From: Clostridia bacterium
GTDB taxonomy: Bacteria > Bacillota > Clostridia > Oscillospirales > Acutalibacteraceae
Reading direction: 5' to 3'
Assembly (NCBI GenBank): GCA_017465085.1
Contig: JAFTWW010000001.1
Location: 33,061-97,060 of the forward strand
DNA: 64,000 bases
Notes under the pieces: generated by a model
What the model saw: only the letters and a program-made list of their open reading frames with translations
Told to the model about the DNA's origin: nothing
The model's database searches: none
Made by a program: the position numbers and the translations under genes
In this document: positions 25,143 to 32,280 of the stretch, in pieces
Numbering within the stretch: the first letter of the stretch is position 1
How the letters are laid out: every line of letters begins with the position of its first letter

Positions 25143-26501
25143 ATGATCAACCTTAAGGATATAATGGAAACCGTAAATATGATAAGGCAGGATAATCTTG
25201 ATATCCGCACCATCACTATGGGCATCTCCCTTCTTGATTGCGCCGATTCGGATGCCAAAGCCTCCTGCGATAAGATTTACGAGAAAATGACCCGCCTTGC
25301 AGGTAATCTTGTTAAAACAGGGCAGGATATTGAAAGCGAATACGGTATTCCCATAATAAATAAAAGAATTTCTGTAACCCCTATCGCTATGGTAGCGGCG
25401 GCATCGGGCGGCGACCCCGTTATGTTTGCCAAAACCCTACAGCGCGTTGCCGATAGCACGGGCGTTAACTTTATAGGCGGTTATTCGGCTTTGGTTCACA
25501 AGGGCTTTTCCGCAGGGGATTTAAGGCTTATAAATTCCATTCCCGAAGCCCTTGATGTTACAACAAACATCTGCTCCTCCGTTAATATCGGCTCCACAAA
25601 AGCGGGTATCAATATGGATGCAGTTAAAATTATGGGCAAGGTTATAAAGGAAGCGGCTGTAAGAACTGCCGACCGTGACTGTATCGGTTGCGCAAAGTTA
25701 GTGGTTTTCTGCAACGCTCCCGAGGATAATCCCTTTATGGCAGGCGCTTTCCACGGCGTAGGCGAGCCTGACTGTGTTATAAATGTAGGCGTATCGGGCC
25801 CAGGTGTTGTTCACTCGGCGCTTAAGCGTTGTCCCGATGGGGATTTAGGTCAGGTTGCCGAAACCATAAAGAAAACCGCCTTCAAGATAACCCGTATGGG
25901 TCAGCTCGTAGGCAGTGAGGCTTCTAAGAGGTTGGGCGTTCCCTTTGGTATAGTTGACTTGTCACTCGCCCCCACCCCCGCCGTTGGCGATTCGGTTGCA
26001 AGAATTTTAGAGGAGATGGGCCTTGAGCATTGCGGTACCCACGGCACCACCGCCGCTTTGGCTTTACTTAACGATGCGGTTAAGAAGGGCGGCGTTATGG
26101 CATCCTCCTCCGTTGGCGGTCTTTCAGGCGCATTTATCCCCGTTTCCGAGGATGAGGGTATGATAGAGGCTGTGAGAACGGGCAACCTGCATCTTGAAAA
26201 GCTAGAGGCTATGACCGCCGTTTGCTCGGTGGGACTTGATATGATAGCAATCCCAGGTGATACACCCGAAGAGGTTATCTCGGCAATTATTGCCGATGAA
26301 GCCGCTATCGGTATGGTAAACTCTAAAACTACTGCCGTTAGAGTTATACCCGCAGTTAACAAAAAAGCGGGCGAAGAGCTTAATTTCGGCGGACTTTTGG
26401 GCTCGGCTCCCATTATGAGCGTAAATCTTGAAAGCAGCCCCAAAAGGTTTATTGATAGAGCGGGTAAAATCCCTGCACCGATGCAAAGCCTGAAGAATTA
26501 A
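25143..26501 (+). CDS. UPF0210 (PFL/DUF711) family protein
   Basis: 452-aa cytoplasmic protein of the UPF0210/DUF711 family, related in fold to glycyl-radical enzymes but without an obvious radical loop. Marks include [47 protein letters not shown] and [14 protein letters not shown] near the C-terminus. Biochemical function is unknown. The ACT partner upstream hints at amino-acid-linked control. A bidirectional terminator follows. Confidence 0.9.
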   Translation: MINLKDIMETVNMIRQDNLDIRTITMGISLLDCADSDAKASCDKIYEKMTRLAGNLVKTGQDIESEYGIPIINKRISVTPIAMVAAASGGDPVMFAKTLQRVADSTGVNFIGGYSALVHKGFSAGDLRLINSIPEALDVTTNICSSVNIGSTKAGINMDAVKIMGKVIKEAAVRTADRDCIGCAKLVVFCNAPEDNPFMAGAFHGVGEPDCVINVGVSGPGVVHSALKRCPDGDLGQVAETIKKTAFKITRMGQLVGSEASKRLGVPFGIVDLSLAPTPAVGDSVARILEEMGLEHCGTHGTTAALALLNDAVKKGGVMASSSVGGLSGAFIPVSEDEGMIEAVRTGNLHLEKLEAMTAVCSVGLDMIAIPGDTPEEVISAIIADEAAIGMVNSKTTAVRVIPAVNKKAGEELNFGGLLGSAPIMSVNLESSPKRFIDRAGKIPAPMQSLKN

Positions 26502-26522
26502 ATCCGCTAACGCGGAATAAAC

Positions 26523-26556
26523 AAAAAAAGCCTTGAGGTTAAACCTCAAGGCTTTT
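26523..26556. terminator. Bidirectional terminator after UPF0210
   Basis: AAGCCTTGAGGTT / AACCTCAAGGCTT stem, A-run on one side and T-run on the other, between convergent genes. Nearly the same stem recurs at 29302-29337. Confidence 0.88.
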
Positions 26557-26560
26557 AATT

Positions 26561-27244
26561 TTACCATAATCTAAATTTGGATTTCTTTTTAATATCCAAA
26601 AGGCACTCTTTATCGAGCTCTTCGGGGAAGCTTATTGTTTTTGCATACTCTCTGTAAAAGGACCTTAACTGATTTACGGTGGGGGTATGGATTCTTGCTC
26701 CATTTATATCCACCTTTTGCAACGCGCGGGAAAGGTTTGCGGCGGCGTTCTCAAAAACGCCCTTCAAAACTCCCTTGCGGATATTAAGCACCTTGCTGAT
26801 GGACTTATAATCCAGCCTACCTGCAAAGAAGAGGATAATAAGCGCCATATTCTCCCTGGACGCTTTGGCGGTGGCAGTTTTATAGAGGCTATAGCCCTCC
26901 GCGGCGTTGCCCGTATATTTTTCCCGCTCTATATCAATTTTAAGCAACGCTTCGTTCTTAATATTTTTGAAGGCGTTACAATCAACGGGACACACTTCAA
27001 GGCACATTACGGCGGCTTTTTTAATAACAAGATTATAAAAATCCTCATCCTCTGAGGGTGTATAGCTTTTTAACTCATCCCAAGCCTCGCTTAACGACCT
27101 TTTGGTTATTTCCTTTGCGGCCTCTTCGGAATTTGCTAACAAAAGACAGAAGCTGTATATCTGCTTTTTATAGGCTTCGTAAATCAATTCCATAGATTTT
27201 CTGCGCATTTTTGCGGCCTTACAGATAGTTGGCTTTTTTGGCAT
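26561..27244 (-). CDS. Divergent sigma-70/ECF-like protein
   Basis: 227 aa. Residues about 18-60 (LIYEAYKKQIYSFCLLLANSEEAAKEITKRSL) resemble sigma region 2. About 125-165 (MALIILFFAGRLDYKSISKVLNIRKGVL) resembles region 4 with its helix-turn-helix. The usual DNA-contacting words are weak, and a 60-residue C-terminal tail is added. It may be a degenerate ECF sigma factor or a regulator built on the same fold. AAGGGGAC precedes ATG 27244. No anti-sigma gene is adjacent. Confidence 0.6.
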   Translation of the reverse strand: MPKKPTICKAAKMRRKSMELIYEAYKKQIYSFCLLLANSEEAAKEITKRSLSEAWDELKSYTPSEDEDFYNLVIKKAAVMCLEVCPVDCNAFKNIKNEALLKIDIEREKYTGNAAEGYSLYKTATAKASRENMALIILFFAGRLDYKSISKVLNIRKGVLKGVFENAAANLSRALQKVDINGARIHTPTVNQLRSFYREYAKTISFPEELDKECLLDIKKKSKFRLW

Positions 27245-27388
27245 ATTATGTCCCCTTTCCCGAAAATTTGCTATTGTAATTATAACTCCTAAATGTTACC
27301 AATTTTTGAGTATTTATTTAATTTTTATAAATTCATTGACAAGTAGGCCTTTACAAAATAAAATATTTTTTGAAGGGAGGCGATAGAA

Positions 27389-28492
27389 TTGAATAAATCA
27401 AAGCTATGGGTTAAATGGATTTTAGCCCTTATTCCCGCTTTAATTGCCGCCCTTATGTATTTTATCTTGCCCCATTTTCCCGAATTTACCGAGAATATAA
27501 TTACCCTCGGCATTTTTAAGATTTTTTCTCTGCCTTTCCAGTGGCTTGTGTCAATTCTGCCTTTCTCCCTTACCGAAGCTGTGGTTTTGTTGGGCATTCC
27601 TATTTTAATTATATTACTTGTTATCTGGATAATACGAATAGTCAAATCCCAAAAACCTTCAAAGAATTTAGAAAGAGGCTTCAGATTTATAGCCTTCTGC
27701 CTATCCCTGTTGCTTCTTATTTTTATGGTTATGGATGGAGCGAATTTTTCGAGAAAGCCTATAGGGCAGCTTCTCGATTTACCCGATGGCAAATATACCG
27801 CTGATGATCTTTATAAGGTGACCTGCGATTTAGCCCTTAATGCTTCAAAGGCAAGAGAGGTTCTGCCCGAGGATGAAAATGGGTGCGTTACCCTTTCGGT
27901 TTCACAAAACAAGCTTTTGCTTTTGGCCGATGATTGTTTTGATTCCTTAAAGGAAGAATATCCCTTTATGACCACGGGGGTGTGGCGGGTTAAATCGGTG
28001 GCCCTATCTCACCTTTGGTCCTATACGGGATATACGGGGGTTTACTGCCCCTGGCTTAGTGAGGCGAGTATTAACACCGATGTTCCCGCAAGCGAGCTCG
28101 GTCACACCGCCGCCCACGAAATTGCCCACACGGTAGGCTTTGCTAGGGAGAATGAATGTAACTTTATTGGCTTCCTTGCCTGTTCAGGCAGCTCCCAGGC
28201 GGATTACAAATATTCGGGCTATCTTGCCGCCTTTATCTATTGCTCCAACGCCCTTTATAAAGCCGATAAGGAGCTTTGGCGTGATGCTTACGGCAATTTA
28301 AGTGATGGCGTTTTGCGGGATATTAAACAGCGGGGCGAATATTGGGATAGCTTCAGCGGTGAGGTTATGGAAAGCTCGCAGGCCGTTAACGATACCTTTA
28401 TTAAGGCAAACGGAGATAAAAACGGGGTATTAAGTTATAACCTTATGGTAGAGCTGATGCTGAGATACTACGATAAAAACGGTTTAATATAA
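27389..28492 (+). CDS. DUF3810 membrane protein with HEIAH zinc-peptidase motif
   Basis: 367 aa. Three N-terminal membrane segments (about 10-30, 58-78, 93-113) are followed by an exposed domain bearing AAHEIAHTVGFARENECNF, a classic HExxH zinc site with a downstream glutamate. DUF3810 proteins share this layout, but no substrate is established. The start is TTG 27389, with GAAGGGAGG eight bases upstream; no ATG fits. A YwaF-type gene follows 52 bases later. Confidence 0.83.
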   Translation: MNKSKLWVKWILALIPALIAALMYFILPHFPEFTENIITLGIFKIFSLPFQWLVSILPFSLTEAVVLLGIPILIILLVIWIIRIVKSQKPSKNLERGFRFIAFCLSLLLLIFMVMDGANFSRKPIGQLLDLPDGKYTADDLYKVTCDLALNASKAREVLPEDENGCVTLSVSQNKLLLLADDCFDSLKEEYPFMTTGVWRVKSVALSHLWSYTGYTGVYCPWLSEASINTDVPASELGHTAAHEIAHTVGFARENECNFIGFLACSGSSQADYKYSGYLAAFIYCSNALYKADKELWRDAYGNLSDGVLRDIKQRGEYWDSFSGEVMESSQAVNDTFIKANGDKNGVLSYNLMVELMLRYYDKNGLI

Positions 28493-28544
28493 TAGTGACT
28501 TTTTTGTCGATTTATGGTATTATTGCTTTTAAGGGGGTTATTAT

Positions 28545-29297
28545 ATGTTTTTTATGACTAAAGAAACTATACCCGAGGGCGTGGGATTTTCCACCTTCGG
28601 CGCTACTCATCTACTGTGGCTTTTAGCCTTTGCGGCGGTACTCACCGCATCTATAATAATTTACAGAAAACTTGATACCAATGGCAAAAATAAAATGCGT
28701 ATTATTTTAGGTGCAGCTGTTTTTGCAAGTGAAATGATTAAAAATATTGTGGCAATAGCCGTAGGAGATTTCGGCGTAGGGCATCTGCCTTTTCACCTTT
28801 GCGGAATAAGTGTTGTGCTTATTACCTTTGATACCGTTAAGCCTACTAAAATTGTCCGCTATTTCCTTTATTATTTAGGCATCCCTGGGGCAATGCTTGC
28901 GCTCCTGTTCCCTAATTGGACAGTGCTTCCTTGTATGAATTTCTTCCATATTCACAGCTTTACCATACATATGCTCTTGGTAATTTATCCTATTATTTTA
29001 ATAGCAGGCGGAGATATTTTCCCCGATATAAAAGCAATGCCCAAATGTATATTACTGCTTATTAGCCTCGCAATACCCATATATTTTATAAACCTTTTAT
29101 GCGACACCAATTTTATGTTCCTTATGGAACCCGAAACAGGCAACCCGTTAGGCCTTTTCGAAAAATACCTGGGCAGTCACCTCTGGGGCTTCCCCATACT
29201 TCTACCCGTAGTAATGTTTATTATGTATATCCCTATGTTGATAGCGGCAAAATTCAAGAAGAAAGATAAAGAGCAAAAAGAAAAGGTTATGGTATAA
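28545..29297 (+). CDS. YwaF/TIGR02206-family membrane protein
   Basis: 250-aa polytopic membrane protein with about seven segments. FSTFGATHLLWLLAF at the N-terminus, GHLPFHLCGISV, an NFFHIHSFTIHMLL stretch and LGSHLWGFPILLP are typical of the TIGR02206 (YwaF) family. Function is unknown. AGGGGG precedes the ATG. It ends in a terminator whose stem matches the one at 26523. Confidence 0.85.
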   Translation: MFFMTKETIPEGVGFSTFGATHLLWLLAFAAVLTASIIIYRKLDTNGKNKMRIILGAAVFASEMIKNIVAIAVGDFGVGHLPFHLCGISVVLITFDTVKPTKIVRYFLYYLGIPGAMLALLFPNWTVLPCMNFFHIHSFTIHMLLVIYPIILIAGGDIFPDIKAMPKCILLLISLAIPIYFINLLCDTNFMFLMEPETGNPLGLFEKYLGSHLWGFPILLPVVMFIMYIPMLIAAKFKKKDKEQKEKVMV

Positions 29298-29301
29298 AAC
29301 A

Positions 29302-29337
29302 AAAGGCTTGAGGTTAAACCTCAAGCCGTTTTAATTT
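29302..29337. terminator. Bidirectional terminator after YwaF
   Basis: AGGCTTGAGGTT / AACCTCAAGCC stem with CGTTTTAATTTT after it. It overlaps the 3' end of the convergent 119-aa gene, so that gene ends within its own terminator. Confidence 0.8.
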
Positions 29338-29680
29338 TAATGGGTTTATTCCATTTCATATTGTAGGTTGCGATAATCTCTAAGGTGAAATTGGGGTGCT
29401 CGTTTATAGGCAGGATCAAAAAATCCTCTGATTTCCTTGCGAACTCCAAAAAAGCAGTTTTGAAGCCACCGAAAAACATACCTATGGTTATGCACATAAC
29501 CGAACGGATAGCATTATTCTCCTTTGAAATTACGATATCGGATTTGGATTTTTTTGCATACGCAATAGATAGATTTATAAACTCCTGCGCTTCGGTATCA
29601 TATAAAGATAAATCGGGTTTCTCGGGCATATCTGTTGCCGTTTTTTCCGAGAATTTTGCTTCATAAATCACTTCCGACAT
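29321..29680 (-). CDS. Uncharacterised 119-aa protein downstream of a structured RNA
   Basis: Start is ATG 29680, with TTGGAGG six bases upstream; the longer frame to 29788 runs through RNA structure. The protein is soluble, with an acidic N-terminus (DMPEKPDLSLYDTEAQEFINLS). A more hydrophobic stretch, MCITIGMFFGGFKTAFLEFA, sits near residues 66-85, and it ends NPKI-like and basic (WNKPIKIKTA). I do not recognise the family. It lies 15 bases beyond the terminator of small RNA copy 1, so it would be made by read-through of that RNA. This layout resembles attenuated genes or type III toxin loci, but the protein has no visible ToxN similarity. Confidence 0.6.
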   Translation of the reverse strand: MSEVIYEAKFSEKTATDMPEKPDLSLYDTEAQEFINLSIAYAKKSKSDIVISKENNAIRSVMCITIGMFFGGFKTAFLEFARKSEDFLILPINEHPNFTLEIIATYNMKWNKPIKIKTA

Positions 29681-29697
29681 ATAATACCTCCAAATTA

Positions 29698-29840
29698 AAA
29701 AGCGCACCCCGAGGGGTGCGCCGAAAAAGTGTTTGCCCTCGGTCGTTGCTACACGAATTAACTCCACACGGGAATAAGAGGAAAACACCTTTTACCAAGA
29801 TATTATCCCCCGTGTAGAGAATATTAAATTCGTGTAGCAC
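29698..29840 (-). ncRNA. Structured small RNA, copy 1
   Basis: Minus-strand RNA of about 140 bases between its own promoter (29845-29873) and a terminator (GCGCACCC / GGGTGCGC, then TTTTT, at 29702-29721). Folding by eye on the minus strand gives three helices. P1 is TGCTACACGAATT / AATTCGTGTAGCA. P2 is CTCTACACGGG / CCCGTGTGGAG, with one U-G pair. P3 is ATCTT / AAGGT closing a GGTAA loop. A possible pseudoknot joins AAAAGGTGTT in the loop to AACACTTTTT after P1. Copy 2 keeps the same helices with different sequences and the same loops. I know no matching RNA class. Confidence 0.72.
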
Positions 29841-29844
29841 AACT

Positions 29845-29873
29845 ATAATAACACATAAAAAATTAAAAATCAA
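29845..29873 (-). promoter_or_regulatory. Promoter of structured RNA copy 1
   Basis: On the minus strand TTGATT (29873-29868), 17-base spacer, TATTAT (29850-29845). The predicted start falls at the first bases of P1. Confidence 0.7.
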
Positions 29874-29949
29874 CAACAAAGGACCTAAAGTAATTCTCCA
29901 AATCCTTTATTTTACATTATCCGCACGACTCATAGGTCATTCCCTAAAT

Positions 29950-30104
29950 TAAAAAAGCGCACCCCGAGGGGTGCGCCGAAAAAGTGTTTTCCCTCAGTTT
30001 GTTGCGACGCAAACCGAAATTTCACCATACGGAGAAAAGGGTAACACCTTTTACCAAGGTATTATCCGTATGGTGATAAATACTATTCAGTTTGCGTCGC
30101 AAGT
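29950..30104 (-). ncRNA. Structured small RNA, copy 2
   Basis: Paralogue of the RNA at 29698-29840, same strand. P1 is TTGCGACGCAAAC / GTTTGCGTCGCAA and can extend to 17 pairs with one U-G. P2 is CACCATACGGA / TCCGTATGGTG, and P3 is ACCTT / AAGGT around GGTAA. Conserved unpaired or pseudoknot parts (TTGGTAAAAGGTGTT and GAGGG-AAACACTTTTT) match copy 1. The terminator stem GCGCACCC / GGGTGCGC is identical. Nothing coding follows it except short remnants, so this copy looks like a free-standing small RNA. Confidence 0.72.
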
Positions 30105-30106
30105 AA

Positions 30107-30135
30107 ATTTTACCACAACTAAAAATCAAAATCAA
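30107..30135 (-). promoter_or_regulatory. Promoter of structured RNA copy 2
   Basis: On the minus strand TTGATT (30135-30130), 17-base spacer, TAAAAT (30112-30107), the same layout as for copy 1 and ending just before P1. Confidence 0.7.
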
Positions 30136-30160
30136 TAATAAAATAAAATATATAAATGTG

Positions 30161-30189
30161 TTGAGGAAAACAGGAAAATGTGATATAAT
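30161..30189 (+). promoter_or_regulatory. Promoter of the type I toxin mRNA
   Basis: TTGAGG (30161-30166), 17-base spacer, TATAAT (30184-30189). Confidence 0.7.
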
Positions 30190-30280
30190 TTCTTTTGGAA
30201 TAAGGTAAACCTACAAAACGGTAGGCGGTTAGCCCTCACCAAAGAGGGCATTTGCCCTCTTTATTTAAGGGGGTGATGCT

Positions 30281-30352
30281 ATGGAGTATTATTTTTTAAT
30301 AGTATTAGTCCTGATTGTAGCCACAGGTTACATAACAAGCATAAAAAAATAA
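30281..30352 (+). CDS. Small hydrophobic type I toxin peptide (par/Fst-like)
   Basis: 23-residue peptide MEYYFLIVLVLIVATGYITS followed by IKK: one membrane span and a basic tail, as in Fst/TxpA-type toxins. AAGGGGGTG lies before the ATG. The mRNA leader has three strings, GCCCTC (30232), GAGGGC (30244) and GCCCTC (30254). The middle one can pair with either neighbour, and the second hairpin is followed by TTTATTT, so leader folding can decide termination or translation. A convergent antisense RNA covers the 3' end. Membrane toxicity is inferred from architecture, not shown. Confidence 0.65.
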   Translation: MEYYFLIVLVLIVATGYITSIKK

Positions 30353-30425
30353 CCGCCCTGTCCTGAGAAAACAAGCGGTTATTCGTCATTTCTTAGGCTA
30401 ACCGTCTATCGGTTTGCCTTATTTC
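30340..30425 (-). ncRNA. Antisense RNA antitoxin, convergent with the toxin mRNA
   Basis: It is driven by a perfect promoter at 30432-30459 (minus) and ends at the hairpin AACCGC / GCGGTT followed by ATTTTTTTA, which lies across the toxin stop codon. The same hairpin serves the toxin mRNA, so the two RNAs share a terminator region. Its 5' end (GGCAAACC...CGGTTAGCC) mirrors the toxin mRNA 5' end (GGTAAACC...CGGTTAGCC), allowing contacts at both ends. This is the plan of the pAD1 par locus. Confidence 0.65.
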
Positions 30426-30431
30426 ACTTAT

Positions 30432-30459
30432 ATTATAACACAACATTCAAAAATGTCAA
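30432..30459 (-). promoter_or_regulatory. Strong promoter of the antisense RNA
   Basis: Minus strand TTGACA (30459-30454), 16-base spacer, TATAAT (30437-30432); stronger than the toxin promoter, as expected for an antitoxin RNA. Confidence 0.8.
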
Positions 30460-30519
30460 GGACTTGGGAAAATTCCCAAGTCCTTTTATTTTGCATTATA
30501 TGCAGATTATTTATTTAAT

Positions 30520-30577
30520 GCTTCATTAACTGCAACTGCGCAAGCAACGGTCATACCAACCATGGGGTTGTTACCTG
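30520..30577. repeat. 58-bp direct repeat: displaced 3' end of the GGGtGRT gene
   Basis: Identical over 58 bases to 31273-31330. On the minus strand it encodes the last residues of the GGGtGRT protein (NPMVGMTVACAVAVNEALNK and a stop just outside the repeat). The five codons after the identical part differ in sequence (GCATTAAATAAATAA versus GCGCTGAACAAATAA) but spell the same ALNK-stop. See the partner repeat and the findings. Confidence 0.9.
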
Positions 30578-30633
30578 TCCTTGTTGCCAAAATCAAACCA
30601 GAATATTTAACTGAAAATAAATAAAAGCACACC

Positions 30634-30693
30634 AAAAATATAGACACATCATAGAGGAAAACTCCAAAATGATGTGTCTATATTTTTTATTAT
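30634..30693. terminator. Long palindromic terminator after the S23 gene
   Basis: AATATAGACACATCAT / ATGATGTGTCTATATT stem (about 16 bp) with A-run and T-run flanks, directly after the four-helix-bundle gene on the minus strand. Confidence 0.8.
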
Positions 30694-30695
30694 AT

Positions 30696-31046
30696 TTACA
30701 ATTTATAATTTTCTTTTGTTGTATTTATAGAAGAAATTAAAACTCGTCTGATTTTACCGCAATCATTTTGTAGCTCGGAATATACATTTCTATCAATAAT
30801 ATCGGTTTTCGAAAAAAGTTTAAGCCAATATTCAGTTTCATAGCATTCCTTTAATGCAATTTGAAGTTTCGAAACAAAATCGGCTTTGCTTTGCGCATAA
30901 TTTGCCTCATGAATATTGGCACCTATGCTGGTTCCGCTTTTTAGAATTTGATTTTTAAGAACGCCTTTACCTTGAATTTGCTCGGTTAGATTTACAATCT
31001 TTGTCGCAAATTCAATAGAAAAATCTACCAAAAAATTATCAGACAT
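30696..31046 (-). CDS. Four-helix-bundle protein (S23/Avd-like)
   Basis: 116 aa from ATG 31046 (AAGGAG seven bases upstream; the open frame to 31082 begins in the hairpin array). Helical throughout, with the family words VNLTEQIQGKGVLKNQILKSGTSIGANIHEANYAQSKADF and LKECYETEYWLKL spread across four helices (each quoted in part). S23-type proteins occur in 23S rRNA intervening sequences and, as Avd, with diversity-generating retroelements, where they bind nucleic acid. No reverse transcriptase is nearby. It sits between 58-bp direct repeats, with a hairpin array over its 5' side. Confidence 0.88.
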   Translation of the reverse strand: MSDNFLVDFSIEFATKIVNLTEQIQGKGVLKNQILKSGTSIGANIHEANYAQSKADFVSKLQIALKECYETEYWLKLFSKTDIIDRNVYSELQNDCGKIRRVLISSINTTKENYKL

Positions 31047-31061
31047 TTCTATTCTCCTTTT

Positions 31062-31250
31062 AATGAAATGCGCTATGCGCATGAAATGAATTCTTCATGA
31101 AATGCACCTTACGTTGCATGAAATAAAATTTGCCTGAATATATCGCTGTTAAACAATGTGCCGCATCCAAAAGATGCGGCACATTTCATGCGTTAGCATT
31201 TAATTCACAGTGTGAATTTCATTTGCCATAAGGCAAATTTAATTACAAAT
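31062..31250. repeat. ATGAAAT-spaced hairpin array 1
   Basis: A row of short palindromes separated by the heptamer ATGAAAT on the left half (GCGCTATGCGC, GAATTCTTC, GCACCTTACGTTGC). The right half has the reverse ATTTCAT (GCGTTAGC, TTGCCATAAGGCAA). In the middle is a perfect 10-bp hairpin GTGCCGCATC / GATGCGGCAC. The left block ends ATGAAATAAAAT and the right block ends ATTTAATT, so the whole array is an inverted repeat of hairpins. It abuts the ribosome site of the S23 gene. A second array is at 56049. Confidence 0.75.
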
Positions 31251-31259
31251 AATCTGTGA

Positions 31260-32261
31260 TTATTTGTTCAGCGCTTCATTAACTGCAACTGCGCAAGCAA
31301 CGGTCATACCAACCATGGGGTTGTTACCTGCTCCGATAAGACCCATCATTTCAACGTGGGCGGGAACGGAGGAGGAGCCTGCAAACTGAGCATCAGAGTG
31401 CATACGGCCCATTGTATCGGTCATACCGTAGGAAGCGGGGCCTGCAGCCATATTATCGGGGTGGAGGGTACGGCCTGTACCGCCGCCCGAAGCAACAGAG
31501 AAATATTTCTTGCCCTGCTCGATGCATTCCTTCTTATAGGTGCCTGCAACGGGGTGCTGGAAGCGGGTGGGGTTGGTAGAGTTACCTGTGATGGAAACAT
31601 CAACACCCTCCTTATGCATAATAGCAACGCCTTCGCGAACATCATCAGCGCCATAGCAACGAACCTTAGCGCGCTCACCGTTTGAATAAGCGGTTTCCTT
31701 AACAACCTCAAGGTTGCCGGTGAAATAATCAAACTTGGTCTGAACATAGGTAAAGCCGTTAATACGGGAAATAATCTGAGCAGCATCCTTACCAAGACCG
31801 TTAAGGATTACTCTAAGGGGCTCCTTACGAGCCTTGTTTGCGCTCTTTGCAAGACCGATAGCGCCTTCAGCAGCTGCGAAGGATTCGTGACCTGCAAGGA
31901 ATGCGAAGCACTTGGTCTCCTCACGGAGAAGCATAGCGCCAAGGTTACCGTGGCCGAGACCAACCTTACGGTCATCAGCAACGGAGCCTGGGATACAGAA
32001 GGACTGAAGGCCAAGACCAATCTTCTCAGCGGCTTCAGCAGCAGAAGCTACCTTATCCTTAATAGCGATAGCACAGCCTACAACATAAGCCCAAGCGGCA
32101 TTTTCAAAGCAGATAGGCTGAATACCCTTAACGATGCCGTAAGCATCAACGCCAGCCTTATCGCAGATTTCCTTTGCTTCCTCAATGGAGGAAATGCCGT
32201 GCTTATTGAGTTCTGCATTTATTTGATTTATTCTTCTTTCATAGCTTTCAAATAATGGCAT
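31260..32261 (-). CDS. GGGtGRT protein
   Basis: 333-aa protein of the family named for its SVASGGGTGRTLHP motif (near residue 255). Other visible blocks are an N-terminal helical coiled segment, GKDAAQIISRINGFTYVQTKFDYF and ITGNSTNPTRFQHPVAGTYKKE, with GAGNNPMVGMTVACAVAVNE at the end. Function is unknown. It is consistently encoded next to a NifU-like scaffold, here 19 bases upstream in the same operon, so a role in Fe-S or metal/sulfur handling is plausible but inferred. Its 3' end is duplicated 700 bases away. Confidence 0.88.
   Translation of the reverse strand: MPLFESYERRINQINAELNKHGISSIEEAKEICDKAGVDAYGIVKGIQPICFENAAWAYVVGCAIAIKDKVASAAEAAEKIGLGLQSFCIPGSVADDRKVGLGHGNLGAMLLREETKCFAFLAGHESFAAAEGAIGLAKSANKARKEPLRVILNGLGKDAAQIISRINGFTYVQTKFDYFTGNLEVVKETAYSNGERAKVRCYGADDVREGVAIMHKEGVDVSITGNSTNPTRFQHPVAGTYKKECIEQGKKYFSVASGGGTGRTLHPDNMAAGPASYGMTDTMGRMHSDAQFAGSSSVPAHVEMMGLIGAGNNPMVGMTVACAVAVNEALNK
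31273..31330. repeat. 58-bp direct repeat: 3' end of the intact GGGtGRT gene
   Basis: Partner of 30520-30577; together they bracket 695 bases holding only the S23 gene, its terminator and hairpin array 1. This copy belongs to the intact gene at 31260-32261. Confidence 0.9.
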
Positions 32262-32280
32262 AAAAGTTTACCTCCATCAA

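Noticed and set aside
25901-26443. 180-aa open frame on the minus strand inside the UPF0210 gene
   Set aside because: Shadow of a strongly conserved plus-strand gene, no ribosome site; Pro/Ser-rich composition is typical of antisense frames.
29698-30104. Known riboswitch, T-box, retron or ToxI repeat array
   Set aside because: No T-box or known aptamer core, no reverse transcriptase, and the two units are about 140 bases rather than about 36-base tandem repeats; no ToxN-like protein recognised.
30696-31046. Avd of a diversity-generating retroelement, or an rRNA intervening sequence
   Set aside because: No reverse transcriptase, template/variable repeat or rRNA gene in the window; only the four-helix fold is shared.
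31062-31250. CRISPR array
   Set aside because: The constant part is only 7 bases, the variable parts are palindromes, spacing is irregular, and no cas genes are present.
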